Of a stretch of 64,000 nt of DNA, positions 23,998 through 33,022 are shown in pieces. The DNA is taken from the NCBI GenBank assembly GCA_964514235.1, contig CAZEPV010000002.1:1-64000 (forward strand). Reading direction: 5' to 3'. Origin of the DNA: JAAYRQ01 sp035647235. Lineage in GTDB: Bacteria; Bacillota; Syntrophomonadia; Syntrophomonadales; Syntrophomonadaceae. Numbering within the stretch: position 1 is the stretch's first letter; every line of letters begins with the position of its first letter. Below the pieces are notes generated by a model. That model saw nothing but the letters and a program-made list of their open reading frames with translations, made no database searches and was not told where the DNA came from. The position numbers were made by a program, and so were the translations under genes.

Positions 23998-24894
23998 ATG
24001 TTAAAAAACAAAAAACTTATAGTCTTGGTCTCTTTGATGATGCTTGTGGCTTTTTCATTAACAGGCTGTGGGGATGGTACGGTTGAAGATGGTGATGTTA
24101 GCGAAGTAAAGGACAAGGTGGAAATACTTTATGTAGAATGGGCATGTGCTAGAGCCCAGACATATATTACTGCTGATATCTTAGAAAATATTATGGGATA
24201 TGATGTTGAAATGTCTTCATTAGCTGCCTCTGCCATGTATCAGGGATTAGCCAATGATGAAGCTGATGTTGGCTTTACTTCCTGGTTACCACTTACACAT
24301 GGTGATTATGTAGCCCAGTTAGGTGATAAGGTAGATATAATAGGACCAAATTATGAGGGAGCTAAAATAGGGCTAGTAGTTCCGACCTATGTGACTATTG
24401 ACTCTATTGAAGAATTAAATGGAGTAAAAGATAAATTCGGTGGAGAAATTATTGGCATCGATCCAGGGGCTGGAATTATGCAAGCAACTAATCAAGCTTT
24501 GGAAGATTATGATTTAGATTTTGAATTAATGGAGGGTTCAGATGCTACAATGGCTGCTGCTTTAAAGGAAGCCATTTCCTTAGACGAGTGGGTAGCAGTT
24601 ACAGGTTGGAGTCCCCATTGGAAATTTGCGACATGGGACTTAAAATACTTAGAGGATCCTAAGCTTGTATACGGGGAAGCAGAAACTATTAGTAGTATTG
24701 CTAGAACTGGCTTAAAAGAAGATTTGCCAGAAGTATATGAACTATTAAACAATTTCCACTGGGGTGACGAAGATATTGGTGCAGCAATGGCATTAGCTGA
24801 GGAAATGGGTGATAGCGAACTTGCTGCTAGAAAATGGGTGGAGGAAAACCAAGAGTTAGTTAATAGTTGGCTACCTGAAAAGTATAAAAGTTAA
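23998..24894 (+). CDS. opuAC: Glycine betaine-type substrate-binding lipoprotein
   Basis: The 298-residue OpuAC-type binding protein has lipobox LTGC with C24 as lipid anchor. Tryptophans that form the quaternary-ammonium cage in this family are visible: VEWACARAQT near 44, GFTSWLPLTHGDY near 98 and VTGWSPHWKF near 203. Quaternary ammonium osmolytes (glycine betaine, proline betaine, carnitine) are the likely ligands; in methylotrophic or acetogenic anaerobes the ligand may also be a carbon source. RBS AAGGAGG at 23986. The operon ends in a terminator. Confidence 0.9.
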   Translation: MLKNKKLIVLVSLMMLVAFSLTGCGDGTVEDGDVSEVKDKVEILYVEWACARAQTYITADILENIMGYDVEMSSLAASAMYQGLANDEADVGFTSWLPLTHGDYVAQLGDKVDIIGPNYEGAKIGLVVPTYVTIDSIEELNGVKDKFGGEIIGIDPGAGIMQATNQALEDYDLDFELMEGSDATMAAALKEAISLDEWVAVTGWSPHWKFATWDLKYLEDPKLVYGEAETISSIARTGLKEDLPEVYELLNNFHWGDEDIGAAMALAEEMGDSELAARKWVEENQELVNSWLPEKYKS

Positions 24895-24898
24895 TAAT

Positions 24899-24941
24899 TA
24901 AAAAAATAAGCCCCCACCATAGAAGGGGGCTTATTTTTATT
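24899..24941. terminator. Bidirectional terminator between opuAC and trpS
   Basis: AAATAAGCCCCC/GGGGGCTTATTT hairpin with A and T runs on its two sides, between convergent genes. Confidence 0.9.
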
Positions 24942-25926
24942 TAAAATAATTTATTTTCATTGCTTCCCTAACCTCATCCATAGTTGCTAGTGCTACACTA
25001 TGGGCTTTTTTAGTCCCCGAAATTAATATGTCCCTTACTATATTTCTAGTATAGTTTGCCCTTCTTTCTCGCATAGGTACGAGTAATTCGTCTATTTTAA
25101 GGATTAACTTTTTCTTACATGCTACACAACCGATTTGTCCTGCCCGACATTCAATTTCTATTTGGTCGACTTCGGTAGGGTTGAATATTTTTTGATAGGC
25201 GTATACGGAACAAACTTCTGGGTGTCCCGGATCTGTTTTACGTATTCTGGCTGGGTCAGTAATAGCATTGTTAATTTTTTTAGTTATTTCTTCTTTGTTA
25301 TCTTTCAAATAAATGGCATTGTTTAGGCTTTTGCTCATTTTAGCTTGGCCATCAAGACCTATTAGGCGTGGCACTTCACCGATTAATATTTCAGGCTCAA
25401 TTAAAACTGGTTGGTACAAGTCATTAAATCTACGGACTATTTTACGGGCTAATTCAATATGGGGGATTTGATCCTCCCCAACTGGAACTAGATGGGCCTT
25501 AAATATTGAAATATCAGCGGTTTGGCTAACTGGATAACCTAGAAAGCCGTAAGTCATATCCTTAAAACCATGTTGTTCAGCTTCGGATTTGATAGTGGGA
25601 TTGTGCCGCAAAACATTTACGGAAGTAAATAAAGCGAAGTACATAGTAAGTTCATGTATTTCAGGAATCATGCTTTGTATACATATAGTAGAGAGCTCGG
25701 GATCTAAACCTGCAGCTAAGTAATCAAGGGTTATTTCAATTATATTATCGTTTAGATTTTCGTCTTTTTCCCAATGGGTAGTTAGTGCCTGTACATCCGC
25801 GATAAGAATATAACTGTCATAATCATTTTGTAATTTGACTCTATTTTTTAGACTACCTAAGTAGTGGCCTAAGTGCAAATTGCCCGTAGGGCGATCTCCA
25901 GTAAGAATCCTTTTTCTGCTTGACAT
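24937..25926 (-). CDS. trpS: Tryptophanyl-tRNA synthetase with four-cysteine cluster motif
   Basis: The 329-residue class I synthetase has the HIGH-type motif HLGHYLG near residues 18-24, a VGEDQIPHIELAR block and KMSKS near 195. It carries C239, C260, C267 and C270 (C-x20-C-x6-C-x2-C), very close in place and spacing to the [4Fe-4S]-binding set known from the Thermotoga maritima enzyme, thought to help recognise the anticodon. Most bacterial TrpRS lack these cysteines. No T-box leader is visible upstream on the minus strand. RBS AAGGAGG before ATG 25926. Confidence 0.93.
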   Translation of the reverse strand: MSSRKRILTGDRPTGNLHLGHYLGSLKNRVKLQNDYDSYILIADVQALTTHWEKDENLNDNIIEITLDYLAAGLDPELSTICIQSMIPEIHELTMYFALFTSVNVLRHNPTIKSEAEQHGFKDMTYGFLGYPVSQTADISIFKAHLVPVGEDQIPHIELARKIVRRFNDLYQPVLIEPEILIGEVPRLIGLDGQAKMSKSLNNAIYLKDNKEEITKKINNAITDPARIRKTDPGHPEVCSVYAYQKIFNPTEVDQIEIECRAGQIGCVACKKKLILKIDELLVPMRERRANYTRNIVRDILISGTKKAHSVALATMDEVREAMKINYFK

Positions 25927-26188
25927 ATTTTATCCTCCTTGATTATTGGGTGAAATTAATAATATTATTTTCTAGTAATTATAATTAAAATTATCTCTAA
26001 TTAGATAATTGGTTTGCATACTATTTGACTTAGCGATGATTTTAAAATAACATTATAATGCCTTTAGTGCAAGCGTAATCTAAAATTCTTAGTGGGGATA
26101 TTATGATGACATAATATAACAAAATGTAGTAATGTAAATATTTATGATATAATAAATTCAATGGTTTACTAAAGGGGATGATTTATTA

Positions 26189-26611
26189 ATGGCAAAATTG
26201 GATGATTATTTATGTTTTAGTGTACGACACTTGATGAAAAAGGTTGATCGTAACCTAAGTGAGAAATTCGAAGAATATGGAATAACTATTCCTCAATCAT
26301 TTATTTTGCATAGCTTGTTGGGGGAAAATGGAATAACCCTAAAGGAAATAGGGACACGTACTTTAATCGATAGTTCATCTATGACTGTTCTGGTGGATAA
26401 ATTAGAACATGAAAACTTGGTGGAAAGAAGGTTAGACCCTCAAGATCGTAGGGCAATTCGGGTATTTATTACCCCTGCAGGGCTAGAGGTTGCGGAGAAA
26501 ATAACTGGAATTGCTCGTGAATTTAATGTGAAATTATATGATTTGATAGGCCAAGGGAATCAAAAAGAATTTGTGCATGGTGTAAATAATATTATTAAGG
26601 GCTTAGAATAG
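26189..26611 (+). CDS. MarR-family transcriptional regulator
   Basis: The 140-residue winged-helix protein matches MarR: GITIPQSFILHSLLGENGITLKEIGTRT followed by the recognition helix DSSSMTVLVDKLEHENLVERR and the beta wing DPQDRRAIRVFITPAG. Ligand unknown. RBS AAAGGGGATG at 26172. The upstream TATAAT (26148-26153) is embedded in short palindromes TTATG-ATGA-CATAA (26101-26114) and TTTAT-GATATA-ATAAA, possible self-operators. It converges on the two large membrane genes and stops only 7 bases before the end of the first, so it may not be related to them. Confidence 0.83.
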   Translation: MAKLDDYLCFSVRHLMKKVDRNLSEKFEEYGITIPQSFILHSLLGENGITLKEIGTRTLIDSSSMTVLVDKLEHENLVERRLDPQDRRAIRVFITPAGLEVAEKITGIAREFNVKLYDLIGQGNQKEFVHGVNNIIKGLE

Positions 26612-26617
26612 CTTGAA

Positions 26618-28759
26618 TTAGCTTATATTTATTTTTAATGCATAAATTAATAAGCAAACAAAATAAATAGATGAAGTAGCAGCAGCTGTTAAGCCAGAAT
26701 CGTTAAAAACGAAGGCTATAATAGCTGCTATTATTATGCCTTTTAATCCTATATAGAGGTAATTAAGAGATGTTTCTATCTCCTTTATCTTTTGGTTAGG
26801 CTTATAAATGAACAAAATAATTCCTGCTAGTAAAACAAGGAATACCCAACCTAAATATTTATAATTAATAATTTGTAAGTGCATTTCTAGTTTCCGTGTG
26901 ACTAGGTTAATAAATTCATGAAAACCTTGATTGCTTATGAGGTGAATATTCTTCCCTAAATGTGATTGAAGTTCGAAAGGTTGACTCATATCCAACCAAG
27001 CTATTATTAGTATTATAAGCAGGGTACCCATAGCTAACCAAGCTATGTCTTGTATTTCGATTCTAGTTTTATAGAAAGTTATTAAGGTATAACCTAATGC
27101 TATACAAGCTGTTATAGTCCCTCCAACATTGATGCCAAAAAGGGGATAGGCGATAAGGAAAACAATTATAGCAAATATAAGCTTGATCAAGTTTAGACGT
27201 CTATGGGTATAAAGGGTGTTGAGGTACAATGCGGCGAAACTTATAGTAGCTCCTATTAATACACCCATATATTCATTTCCAATACCATAATATCTAGCCC
27301 CACTAATTATTTGATAACTCATAATTGATTTAGCAATTAGACCTAATCCCCATACCAAATCCAAACATATGGTAATAATTGTTAAGATTAGGATTATCAT
27401 TAATTTATTAATTTTAGTTATTTTATTTAAAACCAGCACAATTATCGTAAATAATGCCGATAAACATATCATTACGGAAACAAAAAGATATTTATTGTAA
27501 ATTGGGAAAAAGGATATAATCAGCAAAACAAGAGGCCAGCTTAATATTAGAACTAGTATATTTTCTACTAGCTGCCGATATTTAGGTTTATATAGCAGGT
27601 AGAAAGTAAATAAAAGTAATAGGATTATAATACTAACAAAGATGGTTAGAATCCACTTCTGGTTAGTATAGCTGAAAACGGCTCGTTTATTTAAATTTTT
27701 GAGATATTCATGGGAGTTAGCATGGGGGGTAGCATAAATTGGGTCCTTAATAGAGCTAGTAAAGCAATTTAATATGGAATTCTTTAAATTAGCAAGTAAA
27801 ACGATGCCTTCCCTACGGGTGGAATAGCTAGTTAGGGTTCCAGTCTGGTCTGCTTTTACGATTATAAGCGGGGTTAATAATGCATTGGGGATATAGGCGT
27901 TACGGGAAGGGCTAGGGCTAAAAACGTAGCGGATTGCATTGGGATTTTCTAGGTTAGTATCGATTGATTGTATAGACCCATCTATCTGGGATAAAATTGT
28001 TTTACGTTTTTCTTTATATGTTTCAGTAGAAAGCAAAGAATACATAGCTTCCAGCCTAGTTAAATCACCATATTCAATTAAGATTACATTGGAATCCCTG
28101 ATAGAATTAAACTGCTCATGCAAGAAATTATAATTTGCCCAGTAGGAGCTAAAGGGATTATCAATGAAATTGACTTGGTTTTCTATGTGGCCTCGGTCCA
28201 CTATCCCTTTGGAATCCATTAGTATCAAGGCACCTGGACGATCAATTATATCAAAACGATCACTATTGCCTATTATTGCAGTAGTTAGGCCCAAGTTATG
28301 TAATGAATCACCTAATTGACCAGGTAGACCTAGTTTTCTTTGTTTGTTGTTTCTATGTATGACTTCTATATTGGTAACTAATATATTTTCGGGTGCGGCT
28401 TGGTAGCCCGTACTGCGATAAAAACTATCCATTACTTTTTCTTGTTTATAAATAGTGTCGGCCTGGAAGTTGAGGTTAGCATTACTGCTACCAACCGCCA
28501 ATTTACCAGCTGATATGGTGGTACAGGCATTTTTTATGGTTCTATCCCCGCCTGTAATAGTATTTAATAAGCCTATACCGGCCTTTTCCTGCAGATGCCA
28601 TAGATATGGAGTGTTTTCCTGATTAATATCATTTAAGGATAAATTGTCTACCATATATAGAATTACTTGATCAGTTGGAGGTTCATCTGCAGCTATTATA
28701 GATGAGGGTAAACATAGGCAAAAAAATATACCTAATATTATATATAAAATTTTTTTCAT
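26618..28759 (-). CDS. Large membrane protein with degenerate alkaline-phosphatase-fold outer domain (paralogue 2)
   Basis: The 713-residue protein has a signal peptide (MKKILYIILGIFFCLCLP), an extracytoplasmic domain of about 330 residues opening with VILYMVDNLSLNDI...TPYLWHL, the strand and helix layout of alkaline-phosphatase/sulfatase-like proteins, then roughly ten TM helices with the motif SGARYYGIGNEYMGVLIGA near residue 490. It is paralogous to the gene 20 bases upstream. Compared with that copy, the segment corresponding to TPNPHKEM is SPSPSRNAY, so a likely metal-ligand histidine is lost; this copy may be non-catalytic. No function known. It is the second gene of a two-gene minus-strand operon. 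Confidence 0.72.
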   Translation of the reverse strand: MKKILYIILGIFFCLCLPSSIIAADEPPTDQVILYMVDNLSLNDINQENTPYLWHLQEKAGIGLLNTITGGDRTIKNACTTISAGKLAVGSSNANLNFQADTIYKQEKVMDSFYRSTGYQAAPENILVTNIEVIHRNNKQRKLGLPGQLGDSLHNLGLTTAIIGNSDRFDIIDRPGALILMDSKGIVDRGHIENQVNFIDNPFSSYWANYNFLHEQFNSIRDSNVILIEYGDLTRLEAMYSLLSTETYKEKRKTILSQIDGSIQSIDTNLENPNAIRYVFSPSPSRNAYIPNALLTPLIIVKADQTGTLTSYSTRREGIVLLANLKNSILNCFTSSIKDPIYATPHANSHEYLKNLNKRAVFSYTNQKWILTIFVSIIILLLLFTFYLLYKPKYRQLVENILVLILSWPLVLLIISFFPIYNKYLFVSVMICLSALFTIIVLVLNKITKINKLMIILILTIITICLDLVWGLGLIAKSIMSYQIISGARYYGIGNEYMGVLIGATISFAALYLNTLYTHRRLNLIKLIFAIIVFLIAYPLFGINVGGTITACIALGYTLITFYKTRIEIQDIAWLAMGTLLIILIIAWLDMSQPFELQSHLGKNIHLISNQGFHEFINLVTRKLEMHLQIINYKYLGWVFLVLLAGIILFIYKPNQKIKEIETSLNYLYIGLKGIIIAAIIAFVFNDSGLTAAATSSIYFVCLLIYALKINIS

Positions 28760-28779
28760 GAATAATTCATTCCCTTTAT

Positions 28780-30972
28780 TTAATTTTCATTTATACCAAC
28801 CCATAACAAGGCTGAAATATAAGTTAAAATTAATGCAAAAGCTATGACTCCTGTATCATTTACTATAAAAACTGTTATTCCCGATATTATTAATATGCGG
28901 ATACTGTTCATAATACTAGGTGTTTTTACAGCTAGCAATGCCAGCACTTCTTTGCCCTTTAGCCAAACATATATCAAAAATGCTATGAATATTAACATAA
29001 CAATACTCCAATTTGAAGTAAAAAGGGTATTGGCTAGAATGGTCAATTTTGTTTTAACAATGGAGAAAAATATTTGGTAACCCCCGGTCAATAGGGAATT
29101 AATGGCCTTTCCAGCGTGAGAAGGGCTAGTACTTAAAAGGTAATCAAGTCTAGCGACTCCTATGACCCCAACTATTGCTAAAATCCCTATAATGGCAAAG
29201 GTTCGCACGTTGATTCTACGGTTAGTCATAAAAAGGACAAAAACTCCTGCGGTTACTAGGGAGGTAATTAGGCCACCTACGTTAGCCCCATAGCTCGGAT
29301 GACCTATAGCTAGGCTGATGCCCAGGAGGAAAATAAAGCCTATGGATGTTTTTAGGTAAGTATTTATATTAATCCGATTAACTAACATGGTAATAAAGAT
29401 TACACTTGCAGCCAACAAAACACCCATAAAATCATTACCGATACCATAATAGCGTCCACCTGCGATAGCATCTGAACCTAAGGGGGATAGCAACATTAAT
29501 TTTGAATTAGTAAAACAATCCATAGTTAAAAGCATTGTGGTAATGCCAGTAATTGCAAAGATAATATGGGAAGACTTTAAAAATAAGCTAAGTGCCCAAG
29601 ATATAACGAGGCTACTTAAGAGGGTTAATAATATAGATATTATAATGGATTCATAATTAGTAACACTTATAAACAACCATAATATAGGGATAAGCAATAT
29701 GCTATGAACCAATATATCTAATAAATTATTAGTCCAATATTTAGAATGCCAAGCCCATAAAGCTAGGGCTAAAGTGAGTAGAATTAGACCTATGTATAAT
29801 AAGTGGAGGGGCTTACGGTTTGCTCGTAAGTTTTGGTATAGTTTTAGATTAGCCTCCAGTTTTTGCAGACTATTATCCGTTTCAATGATGGAGACCTGAC
29901 TACCATTGGCGGAGAAATCTGCAGTAAAAAAGCTGAAAATGGTAGGCAGTATATCGGAATTCGTTATTAGGCCAGAACGTCTAGTCGTAGAGGATGTTAA
30001 TAAGCCCGCGGGTTTGGTAGGTTCATGGATAATCACAGGAGCAAGCCCGAAATTATTGTTGCCCAACATTTCTTTATGTGGGTTGGGGGTAACTATAATT
30101 ATCATGGTGTTATTTAAATCTACTTGGGCCATTAATTCTCCTATTAAATCATCATTTCTTTCTATGGCTGCTTGTCTTTGAAGAAAAACAATTTCATCTG
30201 AAGTTGTAAAGCGGCTCATTTCTACCCTGGTAGTATCACCTAATTCTACTAGGAGAATTTGGGCCACAGAAAGAAGCTCTTTGAATTTTTCTGCTATTGC
30301 TTCATGGTCGCTTTTTATTCCCCCAGCTACTAGGGGATCGAATGTGGTGGTGTTAGAACTCACATCACCTTTATAGACTATGCCGTTTTCATCCATACCC
30401 AAAATGGCAATATTTCTATTAAGGGTATCCATGGTATCTGCATTACCAATCACGCCTATAGGTATATTATTATTCCGCGCTATTTTGCCGATTTGGCCCA
30501 TTTCATAAGGGGGATTATAAAGTAGGCTATTTTTTTTAATATTTTCAGAAAACAAATTGACAATACGGGCTGTAGTAGGATTGGTTCCCGTGAAAAGTTG
30601 ATAAAACTCACCTGCGGTCAAGTAATGCTGATTGCTCTCATATATGTTGGGAAAATTGTGGACGGGTTCATCAATATTAAAAGATAATTCAGCCCTATTA
30701 ATTGTCCCCACACGGTAACCAACTGCAATTGACATATAAGCGCTAGATGGGTATCTGTTCTTGGCCCGAATATTCATTAATCCAATACCACTATTTGTCA
30801 AAAGACTGTCTATATTAGGAGTGCTTGCTAAAGCTAGATCATTAATATCTATATAATCCATAACCATAAGTACAGCTTTTCTGTCCTCATAGTCGGTTAG
30901 GGCTCCTACAGTAGAGGGATTAGAAAAAAACAAGAATGGTAATATAAATAACAACATAAAGAATCTTTTCAT
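28780..30972 (-). CDS. Large membrane protein with alkaline-phosphatase-fold-like outer domain (paralogue 1)
   Basis: The 730-residue protein has a signal peptide ending near VGA, then an outer domain with VLMVMDYIDINDLALASTPNIDSLL, RYPSSAYMSIAVG (a Ser/Thr-rich region where the nucleophile would be), LVELGDTTRVEM, and IIVTPNPHKEM with a histidine in the place of a phosphatase metal ligand. From about residue 393 there are ten or eleven TM helices with GGRYYGIGNDFMGVLLAASV near 497. This resembles a secreted phosphatase-like head fused to a polytopic transporter- or ligase-like body. Start ATG 30972 has AGGAGG upstream. Enzymatic activity is unproven; possible roles in envelope polymer modification are inference only. 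Confidence 0.72.
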   Translation of the reverse strand: MKRFFMLLFILPFLFFSNPSTVGALTDYEDRKAVLMVMDYIDINDLALASTPNIDSLLTNSGIGLMNIRAKNRYPSSAYMSIAVGYRVGTINRAELSFNIDEPVHNFPNIYESNQHYLTAGEFYQLFTGTNPTTARIVNLFSENIKKNSLLYNPPYEMGQIGKIARNNNIPIGVIGNADTMDTLNRNIAILGMDENGIVYKGDVSSNTTTFDPLVAGGIKSDHEAIAEKFKELLSVAQILLVELGDTTRVEMSRFTTSDEIVFLQRQAAIERNDDLIGELMAQVDLNNTMIIIVTPNPHKEMLGNNNFGLAPVIIHEPTKPAGLLTSSTTRRSGLITNSDILPTIFSFFTADFSANGSQVSIIETDNSLQKLEANLKLYQNLRANRKPLHLLYIGLILLTLALALWAWHSKYWTNNLLDILVHSILLIPILWLFISVTNYESIIISILLTLLSSLVISWALSLFLKSSHIIFAITGITTMLLTMDCFTNSKLMLLSPLGSDAIAGGRYYGIGNDFMGVLLAASVIFITMLVNRININTYLKTSIGFIFLLGISLAIGHPSYGANVGGLITSLVTAGVFVLFMTNRRINVRTFAIIGILAIVGVIGVARLDYLLSTSPSHAGKAINSLLTGGYQIFFSIVKTKLTILANTLFTSNWSIVMLIFIAFLIYVWLKGKEVLALLAVKTPSIMNSIRILIISGITVFIVNDTGVIAFALILTYISALLWVGINEN

Positions 30973-31190
30973 TAATATGCCTCCTATAGCTAACCATTAC
31001 CATTTTCTATATTAAACTCTTTATTCCTTTTTTTATGGTTCCTTATTGAATTTTTATTAATACAATAGAACAGTATAGTGTGGGTTTAATTATAAAACAA
31101 AGATTTTACGAAATATTCGCCCGCTAAACCTTCAAGAAGATTGGTATTAGGCGAATTGCCTGAAATATTATAAATAAATCGGATTATTCA

Positions 31191-31218
31191 TTGACAAGTC
31201 CTACAATTATGTTAAAAT
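31191..31218 (+). promoter_or_regulatory. Promoter of speD
   Basis: TTGACA (31191-31196), 16-base spacer, TAAAAT (31213-31218), 71 bases before the start codon. The rest of the 30973-31288 interval is AT-rich and should also hold the divergent minus-strand promoter of the membrane-protein operon. Confidence 0.8.
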
Positions 31219-31288
31219 TCTACATGTAACTTTTTTTATAATAAGGAGGTTTGAAAAACCAAGAGAATAACGGAGGGAGGCGACATTA

Positions 31289-31669
31289 TTGCAGTATCTT
31301 GGACGGCATGTTTTAGCCGAAATGTATGGGTGTCCTTTTGAGATGTTGAATGATGTTAATCAAGTTGAAGAAATTATGGTCAATGCTGCTTTAGAAGCCG
31401 GTGCAGAAGTAAGGGAATTTGTTTTCCACAAATTCAGTCCCCAAGGTGTTAGCGGGGTTGTAGTAATTTCGGAGTCACATTTAGCGATTCATACTTGGCC
31501 AGAGTTAGGTTATGCAGCCATAGATGTTTTTACCTGCGGGGACAAAGTTAACCCGTGGGATGCCTGCAATTACCTAGCACAATTTTTCAAGGCAGACTAT
31601 GTTAATGCTTCAGAGATTGAAAGGGGAATAATGAAGGGCCAGCATGAACGCCAGGTGGTAAATATTTAG
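31289..31669 (+). CDS. speD: S-adenosylmethionine decarboxylase proenzyme (prokaryotic class 1B)
   Basis: The 126-residue proenzyme matches the Thermotoga/Bacillus type. The self-cleavage site is E62-S63 in ISESHLAIH, with S63 becoming pyruvoyl; H68 and C83 (FTCGD) are the processing and catalytic residues in the same numbering as the T. maritima enzyme. It supplies decarboxylated SAM, the aminopropyl donor for SpeE, encoded 11 kb upstream. TTG start 31289 with GGAGGGAGG at 31272-31280. Single-gene unit with its own promoter and terminator. Confidence 0.94.
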   Translation: MQYLGRHVLAEMYGCPFEMLNDVNQVEEIMVNAALEAGAEVREFVFHKFSPQGVSGVVVISESHLAIHTWPELGYAAIDVFTCGDKVNPWDACNYLAQFFKADYVNASEIERGIMKGQHERQVVNI

Positions 31670-31716
31670 GAGGGATATTATCTTAGTTGACCGACGATGC
31701 TCGGAAACATTTGCTT

Positions 31717-31761
31717 AACAGGTCTTACTGCAACATAATGTAGTAAGACCTGTTTTATTTG
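31717..31761. terminator. Bidirectional terminator after speD
   Basis: AACAGGTCTTAC/GTAAGACCTGTT 12-bp stem followed by TTATTT, between convergent speD and a minus-strand gene. Confidence 0.87.
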
Positions 31762-31764
31762 TAT

Positions 31765-32055
31765 TTATAATTTGGTCATTTGTTCAAGGCCATGTAAGCC
31801 TTCGGCTAGTTCCTTTATTGTAAAGTAGGCATCTTCTTTACTTACTAAAAAAACTACATATTTACCTTCTTTGCGAAACTTTTCAATTGTCTTTTCACTT
31901 TCTTTACTCAATGCTGTACCTATACCACCATCTATTAAATCATTATTTTGGGGGGTAAAATAAGAGCCTTCTTTAATTAACTTGCGGTTTTTTAAATCTA
32001 TAATGGCTGAACTGCTTTGTTCGTCAGAGGTTGCTATAGCAACAATATTAATCAA
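31765..32055 (-). CDS. Hypothetical 96-residue protein
   Basis: Not recognised. The protein starts with a hydrophobic strand INIVAIATSDEQSSSAIIDL and alternates strand and helix (KYVVFLVSKEDAYFTIKELAEGL), suggesting a small alpha/beta domain. TTG start 32055 with GGGAGG 8 bases upstream. It is divergent from the menaquinone-type cluster at 32243 and shares the 187-base region between them. Confidence 0.6.
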   Translation of the reverse strand: MINIVAIATSDEQSSSAIIDLKNRKLIKEGSYFTPQNNDLIDGGIGTALSKESEKTIEKFRKEGKYVVFLVSKEDAYFTIKELAEGLHGLEQMTKL

Positions 32056-32242
32056 TTATTAACCTCCCTTAATAGTTTGTATAATATAGGTTTTCAATTA
32101 TAATGAACATAACTCTTCCTTAAATATTATGTCCAAAATATGCACTTATTAGATAAGGAAAAATTTATTAAGGCAGGAAGACCAGATATTCTGTAGAATG
32201 ATACAAAAGACTTGAATTAACTTTTATCAAGGAGGACAAGTT

Positions 32243-32998
32243 TTGAAAAACTTTAATTTTTCCTGGGAGCTTAAAAAAGAAGTATTTGAAATAGACCATA
32301 TGCTTAAAGATTTCTTAGACTCATGGCGGGAAGATATTTATGATTTTAATCATGATTTGGAAAATGATTATCTATATAAAAGTATTTGCGAATTCGTCTT
32401 ATTAGCTTATAAATATTTTGGCATAGATAGGAATTTATCTAAAAAAATGGTGGTAATATTTAAAATGGTCTATTTGGCTAATTATATTCATTCTAAAGTA
32501 AGGGACGATGAGGAAGACCAGGAATATAACCAAGAACTTCAGTATACAATTTTGACGGGGGATTATTTATTTGGTCACATTATGCAATTACTAATAGAGG
32601 CGAATGGTGGCAAAGTAGTTGATTCTTTTGCTCATATGATGACGGAAATTAATGAAGGTTTTATCATAAAACATAAAATAGATCCCATTTCTATTGAAGT
32701 CGTGGAAAAGACTATTGCTAGTTATTATGGAACAGCATTTTTAACCGCAGCTAGATTTGCTGGAATACAAAAGGAAACCGAACTATTTATAATTAGGGAC
32801 TTAGGTATTAATTTAGGCATAGTCATGTATTTAATCTATTCTGATGCGCCTTATGGTAAAATTAACCCCTACATTATTCGGGTTAATAAGTTATTCAGTT
32901 TGATAAATTTGCATAACAAGATTGCTAATAGCAGTCTGGAAAAGGCTGTTAAGGAAATAAATGAATTTTCGGGGAATTTAAAAGCTGCAGTTATATAG
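32243..32998 (+). CDS. HepS-like subunit of polyprenyl diphosphate synthase (component I)
   Basis: The 251-residue, all-helical protein resembles heptaprenyl diphosphate synthase component I of Bacillus in length and in the blocks QYTILTGDYLFGHIMQLLIEA (about 94-114) and MMTEINEGFI (about 131-140). It has a DDEED cluster near residue 88 but not the pair of canonical DDxxD motifs. The gene heads a cluster with UbiD, UbiA, UbiX and a full polyprenyl synthase at 36022, so it probably forms the regulatory half of a hetero-oligomeric synthase making the menaquinone side chain. TTG start with AAGGAGG at 32229. Confidence 0.68.
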   Translation: MKNFNFSWELKKEVFEIDHMLKDFLDSWREDIYDFNHDLENDYLYKSICEFVLLAYKYFGIDRNLSKKMVVIFKMVYLANYIHSKVRDDEEDQEYNQELQYTILTGDYLFGHIMQLLIEANGGKVVDSFAHMMTEINEGFIIKHKIDPISIEVVEKTIASYYGTAFLTAARFAGIQKETELFIIRDLGINLGIVMYLIYSDAPYGKINPYIIRVNKLFSLINLHNKIANSSLEKAVKEINEFSGNLKAAVI

Positions 32999-33022
32999 AT
33001 TCTTAAATGGAGGGTTAAATTA

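Noticed and set aside
25927..26188. Possible T-box leader for trpS
   Set aside because: The minus-strand leader lacks the T-box sequence and a specifier stem; region is simple AT-rich DNA.
31253..31318. Short TTG-initiated leader frame before speD
   Set aside because: The start is only 1-2 bases after AAGGAGG, and the frame reads into speD out of phase; no sign of a regulatory peptide.
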